Origin: Antilocapra americana
Taxonomy: Eukaryota; Chordata; Mammalia; Artiodactyla; Antilocapridae
Assembly: GCA_007570785.1 (NCBI GenBank)
Contig: ML664161.1
Span: 16,644,861 to 16,708,860, forward strand
Reading direction: 5' to 3'
DNA: 64,000 nt
Shown piece after piece: positions 58,531-64,000 of the stretch. The notes beneath the pieces are model-generated. The model saw nothing but the letters and a program-made list of their open reading frames with translations, ran no database searches and had not been told where the DNA came from. The position numbers were made by a program, and so were the translations under genes. Every line of letters begins with the position of its first letter. Within the stretch, counting starts at the first letter, position 1.

Positions 58531-58995
58531 ATCAATTAAAAAGAAAAAACACCGGAGTAAATAATGAGCAAGCAGAAAGCTTGAGGAAAGGATAGCAAAT
58601 AAGACCAGAAATATGCAAGAAAAATGTAAGTTTGAATTTGTACAACCATTAAATGGAAATGTATTACTATTCTTCTGTTATAGAAGACCAGTGGAAAAAA
58701 ATTTATCTGTGGGGCTCAAGAGTCCTTACATAATTTTTTTCTTTTCATAGAAAGATGGATAGACAGATTATGGCCTGTTCTGAACAGATTTACTGTTCTG
58801 AAGCAAAGTACTACCAAGCATTATACCCTTTCCAAAAAGAAAGACTGCATCTCTGTGCTGAGAGAGGAAAATGTTATCATACTCTCAGGTTTCTACTTAA
58901 ATCTTTTTGTTTAGAAATGATGCTTGGTTTCTGCTTTGATACATTTATATACATGTGTATATTAAAAAAAAATCTCTTGTTTTTAAAAAAGTCTT
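58531..58995. other. Unassigned sequence
   Basis: Nothing recognised. The 117-codon ORF at 58755-59108 runs into BovB and looks fortuitous. Confidence 0.4.
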
Positions 58996-58998
58996 TAA

Positions 58999-59142
58999 AA
59001 AGACTCTTGAGTTTCCCTTGGACTGCAAGGAGATCCATCCAGTCAATACTAAAGGAAATCAGTCCTGAATATTCATTGGAAGCACTGATGCTGAAGCTGA
59101 AACTCTAATCCTTTGGCCATCTGATGCAAAGAACTGACTCAT
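58999..59142 (+). mobile_element. BovB LINE, left part
   Basis: 'agactcttgagtttcccttg', 'gatgctgaagctgaaactct' and 'aaagaactgactcat'. It is interrupted by an L1 3' end and resumes at about 59415. Confidence 0.9.
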
Positions 59143-59414
59143 CAGCAAAAGGAACGCAGATGTATAGAATAGACTCGTGGACTTTGTGGATGAGGGTAAG
59201 GGTGGGATGATATGGGAGAAGGGCATTGAAGCATGTTAATTGTCATGTGTCTAATCAATCGCCAGCCCAGGATTGATGCTCGGGGCTGGTGCAGTGAGAT
59301 TTCCCGGGGGGGAGGGAGGGGGGAGGGGGGTTCCGGAGGGGAAGCATATGTAACCCCATGGTGATATCATGACAATGTATGGCAAAAACAATAAAAAAAA
59401 ACAATAAAAAAGAA
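59143..59414 (+). mobile_element. Ruminant LINE-1 3' UTR inside BovB
   Basis: Sense copy of the same 3' UTR as at 23452 and 32667: 'ggaacgcagatgtatagaat', 'aatcgccagcccaggattga', a G-rich run at about 59305-59330 and 'gacaatgtatggcaaaaaca', with an A-rich tail. It splits the BovB between 'actcat' and 'ggaaaagacc'. Confidence 0.88.
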
Positions 59415-59618
59415 AAGAAAAGACCTTGATGCTGGGAAATATTGAAGGTGGGAGGAGAAGGGGAGAACAGAAGATGAGATGGTTGGATGGCATCACTGAC
59501 TCAATGGACATGAGTTTGAGTAAGCTCCAGGAGTTGGTGATGGACAGGGAAGTCTGGCATGCTGCAGTCCATGGGGTCGCAAAGAGTTGGACATGACTGA
59601 GTGACTGAACTGAATTCA
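59415..59618 (+). mobile_element. BovB LINE, right part
   Basis: 'gaccttgatgctgggaaata', 'gagatggttggatggcatca' and 'gagtgactgaactgaattca' finish the BovB begun at 58999. Confidence 0.9.
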
Positions 59619-59649
59619 ACTGTGTATTTAAAAATAAATCAGACAAACT

Positions 59650-59865
59650 TGGGCATCCCAGGTGGCACTAATGGTAAGGAAACCACCTGCCAATGCAGGA
59701 GACATATGAGATGTGGATTCAAGTCCTGGGTTGGGTATATCTCCTGGAGGAGGGATTGACAACCCACTCCAGTATTCTTGCCTGGAGAATGCCATGGACA
59801 GAGCAGCTGGTGGGCTCCAGTCCACAGGGTCACAAAGAGTCAGACGTGACTGAAGTGACAGCAGG
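59650..59865 (+). mobile_element. Bov-tA SINE
   Basis: Sense Bov-tA: 'gcatcccaggtggcactaat', 'aaaccacctgccaatgcagg', 'cccactccagtattcttgcc' and 'cagacgtgactgaagtgaca'. Its 3' end is included in a 100-bp tandem duplication. Confidence 0.88.
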
Positions 59866-60041
59866 CACACACAAAAACTCATCTCCTATATGTCATAAAT
59901 TCTGTAAAAAGGATGATTATTTAATCACATACAGAAACACAAGACTTGACTGAAGTGACAGCAGGCACACACAAAAACTCATCTCCTATATATCATAAAT
60001 TCTGTAAAAAGGATGATTATTTAATCACATATGGAAACATA
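59842..60041 (+). repeat. 100-bp tandem duplication
   Basis: 59842-59941 and 59942-60041 are direct copies with a period of exactly 100 and about five differences by eye. The unit joins the last 20-odd bases of a Bov-tA to about 75 bases of flanking DNA. Confidence 0.92.
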
Positions 60042-60520
60042 AGTTTCGCCCCAGTAAAGGTATGAAAGAGGTAAAAATTTGCCCCCCTTTCCATGAAAAC
60101 TTCCTAGTTTTTTTTTTTTAAACAAGAACTTGTCTGGACATTGCTGGCGAACTCTTATGCTTACACCTTTCCTCACATAAGTTACATCATTTCCAGGGGC
60201 TAGGACTATTTGTGCTGCCAAACAGGGTTTTTGAGGACTGTAATCATTGTAAAAAATATCTGGATTTTTTTACATGATATATGATACAGAGGAAAGAGAG
60301 TGAAATTCTTCTTATCTTACTTTTAATCCAAAGAGCCAAATTATGGTCTTGCCAGAGAGAAGCAGCCTAGTTATGGCACTCCCTACCAAACCTCTTCAAA
60401 ATGAAATGCTAAACTGCTTAAATGTTATAAATCTGGACAAAATTCAGCCTTTGCCTGTCACATAAATGGTCAATGGCTGGGTAAATATTTTATATAAATG
60501 AAGTGGAAAAATCCTTGAAT
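60042..60520. other. Unassigned sequence
   Basis: Nothing recognised. Confidence 0.4.
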
Positions 60521-60524
60521 TGAA

Positions 60525-60665
60525 AGCTAAGATCTAGTGCCAGTTCTGACTGGGCAATTGTGTGATCTTGGGAAAGTCACTTGGCTCTTTCAGACTCAGT
60601 TTTCCTACCTATAAAATCAGGGGGCTTGGGCAGGGCTCACTCCGGTGGTTAACTGAAAGCCCTTT
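60525..60665 (+). repeat. MIR SINE
   Basis: Sense MIR core: 'gccagttctgactgggcaat', 'gtgatcttgggaaagtcact' and 'ttttcctacctataaaatca'. Confidence 0.75.
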
Positions 60666-60902
60666 TCAGCTCTGTCATGTGAGTTTAAGCTCTATAATGT
60701 ATATGTTTTAATTTTATAATCATTAAAAAAAGCCACATAGACGTGCAGAGAAGTCAATGAGTAGCAATATTGAGGATTTTTGGCACCTGCTATTGTGTGA
60801 GATGATATAGCAAGAAAGACAGAGAAAGAGAAATATAGCTTTTTTTTTTTTTTAAATTTGCCCTGACGTTTGTAAAAATGGCTCAATTTAAAAGCTGTGG
60901 AA

Positions 60903-61407
60903 CCTAGCAATCCCAATCCTGGGCATATACCTAGAGAAAACCATATTCAAAAAGATTTATGCACCTCAATGTTCATTGCAGCACTATTTACAATAGTCAG
61001 GACATGGAAGCAACCTAAATATCCATCAACAAGAAGAACGGATAAAGATGACATGGCACATATACAGTGGAATATTACTTAGCCATAAAAGACATAGATG
61101 GACCTAGAGACTCAAACAGAGTGAAGTAAGTCAGAAAGACAAAAACATACATTGTATATTAATGCATATATACAGAATCTAGAAAAATGGTATAGATGAA
61201 CTCATTTGTAAAGTGGAAATAGAAACATAATATATAACTAATGAGAATTGATTTTATAGCACAGGGAATTCTACTAAGTGTTCTATGGTGGCCTCAGTGG
61301 GAAAGAAATTCAAAAAAGAAGAGATACATGTATCTGTGTGGCTGATTTACTTTTCTGTACAACAGAAACTAACACAATATTGTAAAGCAATTATACTCTA
61401 ATTAAAA
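60903..61407 (+). mobile_element. LINE-1 3' end with TSD
   Basis: Sense L1 ORF2 end and 3' UTR: 'aatcctgggcatatacctag', 'catggaagcaacctaaatat', 'tacagtggaatattacttag' and 'aagcaattatactctaatta'. The 13-bp TSD 'aaaagctgtggaa' (60890-60902 and 61408-61420) sets exact edges. 5'-truncated. Confidence 0.9.
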
Positions 61408-61551
61408 AAAAGCTGTGGAAGATAGGAAAATGAAATAAGATTCTAAGTATTATGGGTCTTAAATATTCTAAATGTAAGATACAAAAGTCCAATTTTTAAT
61501 TAAGTCACATTGACATCACCAGATGGTCAATACTGAAATCAGATTGAATTC

Positions 61552-62345
61552 AGGCTGGTATCAAGATTACTGGGAGAAATATCAATAACCTCAGATATGC
61601 AGATGACACCACCCTTATGGCAGAAAGCGAAGAGGAACTAAAGAGCCTCTTGATGAATGTGAAAGAGGAGAGTGAAAATGCTGGCTTAAAGCTCAGCATT
61701 CGAAAATCTGGTCCCTTCATTTTGTGGCAAATAAAACGGGAAAAAGTGGAAGCAGTAACAGACTTTATTTTCTTGGGCTTCAAAATCACTGTGAACATTT
61801 AATGAAGCCATGAAACTAAACGATGCTTGCTCCTTGGAAGAAAAGCTATGAAAAACCTAGACAGTATATTAAAAAGCAGAGACATTACTTTGCTGAAGAA
61901 GATCCATCTAGTCAAAGCTATGGTTTTCTAATAGTCATGTATGAACGTGAGAATTGGACCATAAAGAAGGCTGGGTGCCGAAGAATTAATGCTTTTGAAC
62001 TCTGGTGTTTGAGAAGACCCTGAGAGTTCCTTGGACTGCAAGGAGATCAAACCAGTCAATCCTAAAGGAAATCAACCCTGAATATTCATTGGTAGGGTTG
62101 ATGCTAAAGCTGAAGCTCCAATACTTTGGCCACATGATGCAAAGTGTCAACTCACTGGAAAAGACCCTGAAGCTGGTAAAGATAGAAGGCAGGAGGGGAA
62201 GGGGTTAACAGAGGATGGTGTGGCACCACGTAATCAATGGACATGAATTTGAGCAAACTCTGGGAGATGGTGAAGGACAGGGAAGCCTGGCATGCTGCAG
62301 TTCATGGGATCACAAAGAGTCGGACATGACTGAGCAGCTGAAAAA
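61552..62345 (+). mobile_element. BovB LINE, 5'-truncated
   Basis: Sense BovB starting just before the YADD box ('agatatgcagatgacaccac') and running to 'gacatgactgagcagctga'. Frames 61617-61802 and 61823-62208 preserve pieces of the C-terminal part, with stops and indels. Confidence 0.92.
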
Positions 62346-62393
62346 CAACAGCCACCAATAGGAACTTTTTTGAAAATAATAATCATGTTACTA

Positions 62394-62605
62394 CCTATCC
62401 TCGTGGCTCAAATGGTAAAGAATCTGCCTGCAATGCACGAGATCCAGATTTGATCCCTTGGTTGGACAGATCCCCTGGAGAAGTAAATGGCAACCCACTC
62501 CCGTATTCTTGCCTGGAGAATTCTATGGACAGAGGAGTTTGGTGGGCTACAGTCCATGGGGTCGCAAAGAGTCGGACACAACTGAGAGACTCACACCTTT
62601 CATTT
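62394..62605 (+). mobile_element. Bov-tA SINE
   Basis: Sense Bov-tA: 'tcgtggctcaaatggtaaag', 'gcaacccactcccgtattct', 'gggctacagtccatggggtc' and 'agtcggacacaactgagaga'. TSD not clear. Confidence 0.9.
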
Positions 62606-62609
62606 TAGC

Positions 62610-63235
62610 TCACCTACCTCTATATTCATAATCAACTGCTACGTCTTCTTTATAGAGGAGACATAGCTGCTACCAAAACTAATTGTAATCATGTGTATAT
62701 GTGTGTATGTTCTTAATAGCCCTGTTACATTTCAGCAGTCAGGAACACAAACTCCCCAAACCTGGATATTATTGCTAGTGTCTGGTTTTAAGAAATTGCT
62801 ATCAGAATTTCTAGAGCCTTAGATATTGTTCTGAGATATGAATAAATGAATAAATGACACCTATTTATAAGCTGCCATTTCTTTTTGTCACTCCATAATT
62901 TTAATTTCAAAGTCTAGTGACATGGCTGAATCTATTTACAGTTCCTGTAAAGTTGTGCATTTGAAGTGGGAATAACAGTGATAAAAAGAGAGCGACAGCG
63001 ACTGACACGGCATGTGATCACTTTACATATCAAGACTTTAGCATATTGTTTATGAGAGATGCTACCTCATTAGAAAAATATGAAGGGATGTGGAGGTGGG
63101 ATTGTACCAAAATAATTGAAGTCCCAAAGGCAATTTTTGGTACAAATAGGATATTTTAAAAAATTTTTTTATTATAGATGGAGAGTCATGGTAAAGGGAT
63201 ATGTCATACCTAACACTAAAAAAGTTGGGAATGTG
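62610..63235. other. Unassigned sequence
   Basis: Nothing recognised. Confidence 0.4.
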
Positions 63236-63239
63236 TGTG

Positions 63240-63412
63240 GTGTAGCATTAAGGATGTTGGCTGAGGCAAAAGTTCAAGACAGATGAACTTCTACCTGACT
63301 TGTGCTTTCCCACATCTATCTGAGTGAGTTTGGACCAGCCATTTTAGTCTCCTCAATTTGTTTTCCTCATCTGTAAGCTGAGAATAAAGTAGCTGACTCT
63401 GCCTACCTCAAG
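63240..63412 (+). repeat. MIR SINE
   Basis: Sense MIR: 'tgtagcattaaggatgttgg', 'gagtgagtttggaccagcca' and 'ttttcctcatctgtaagctg'. Confidence 0.65.
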
Positions 63413-63416
63413 GCAG

Positions 63417-64000
63417 TATTCAGTTCAGTTCAGTTCAGTCACTCAGTCCTGTCTGACTATTTGTGACCCCATGAACCACAGCACACCAGGCCTCCCTGTC
63501 CATCACCAACTCCCGGAGTTCACCCAAAATCATGTCCATTGAGTTGGCAATGCCATCAACCATCTCATTCTCTGTCGTCCCCTTCTCCTCCTGCCTTCAA
63601 CCCTTCCCAGCATCAGGGTCTTTTCAAATGAGTCAGCTCTTCACATCAGGTGGCCAAAGTATTGGAGTTTCAGCTTCAACATCAGTCCTTCCAATGAACA
63701 CCCAGGATCGGTCTCCCTTAGGATGGACTGGTTGGATCTCCTTGCAGTCCAAAGGGACTCACAAGAGTTTTCTTCAACACCACACTTCAAAAGCATCAAT
63801 TCTTCGGCACCCAGCTGTCTTCATCGTCTAACTGTCACATCCATACATGACTACTGGAAAAACCATAGCCTTGACTAAATGGACCTTTGATGACAAAGTA
63901 ATGTCTCTGCTTTTAAATATGCTATCTAGGTTGGTCATAACTTTCCTTCCAAGGAGTAAGTGTCTTTTAATTTCATGGCTGCAATCACCATCTGCAGTGA
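63417..64000 (-). mobile_element. BovB LINE 3' end, runs off window
   Basis: Antisense BovB, from the 'cagttcagttcagttcagtc' tail to 'gcaatcaccatctgcagtga' at the window edge. The element continues beyond 64000. Confidence 0.92.

Noticed and set aside
58755..59108. 117-codon ORF as a novel gene
   Set aside because: Its C-terminal third is BovB C-terminal sequence; the first part has no recognisable features.

Overview
This window is ruminant (bovid) nuclear DNA. The diagnosis rests on repeats: many copies of the BovB (RTE-type) LINE, tRNA/BovB-derived Bov-tA SINEs and their dimeric Bov-A2 form with an (AGC)n tail, and 3' ends of a ruminant-type LINE-1. These sit on an older mammalian layer of L2, MIR, L1M and MaLR-type LTRs. 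The species within Bovidae cannot be told from this alone. I found no functional protein-coding gene, no exon series, no functional RNA gene and no CpG-rich promoter. The window reads as intergenic or deep-intronic sequence. All repeat family names come from recognising consensus sequences by eye, so edges are good to about 10-30 bases unless a target-site duplication (TSD) is given.

Layout. 1-6 kb: L2, then an older repeat split by a complete but dead mariner transposon, an old L1 3' end and a Bov-A2 dimer. 6-9.5 kb: Bov-tA, a MaLR-like LTR and mostly unassigned sequence. 9.5-13.2 kb: the longest BovB copy (endonuclease, reverse transcriptase and C-terminal part), with a 21-bp foldback at its 5' edge and a full-length RPL7 processed pseudogene inserted near its 3' end. 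13-27 kb: MIRs, an old L1, five Bov-tA/Bov-A2 copies, two BovB 3' ends, a young L1 3' end, an L2 split by a SINE and a MIR split by a solo LTR. 27-32.6 kb: a BovB with a clear TSD and an old L1 holding a SINE fragment with long flanking repeats. 32.65-35.15 kb: a young L1 insertion with a textbook 5' inversion and 17-bp TSD, containing a 100-N assembly gap. 36-41.7 kb: BovB fragments including a second 5'-inverted insertion. 42-48 kb: one ancient L1 carrying nested insertions three layers deep. 48-64 kb: LTR, L2, MIR, BovB, Bov-tA and L1 fragments, plus two local tandem duplications.

Nothing here works together as a pathway. What the window records is a history: mariner, L2, MIR and L1M first, then BovB with the SINEs that share its 3' tail, then young L1 and an L1-type processed pseudogene. 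I count about 16 separate BovB insertions covering roughly a fifth of the window. All have broken reading frames. The most interesting observations concern how reverse transcription went wrong (inversions, foldback, long flanking duplications), not a new gene system.
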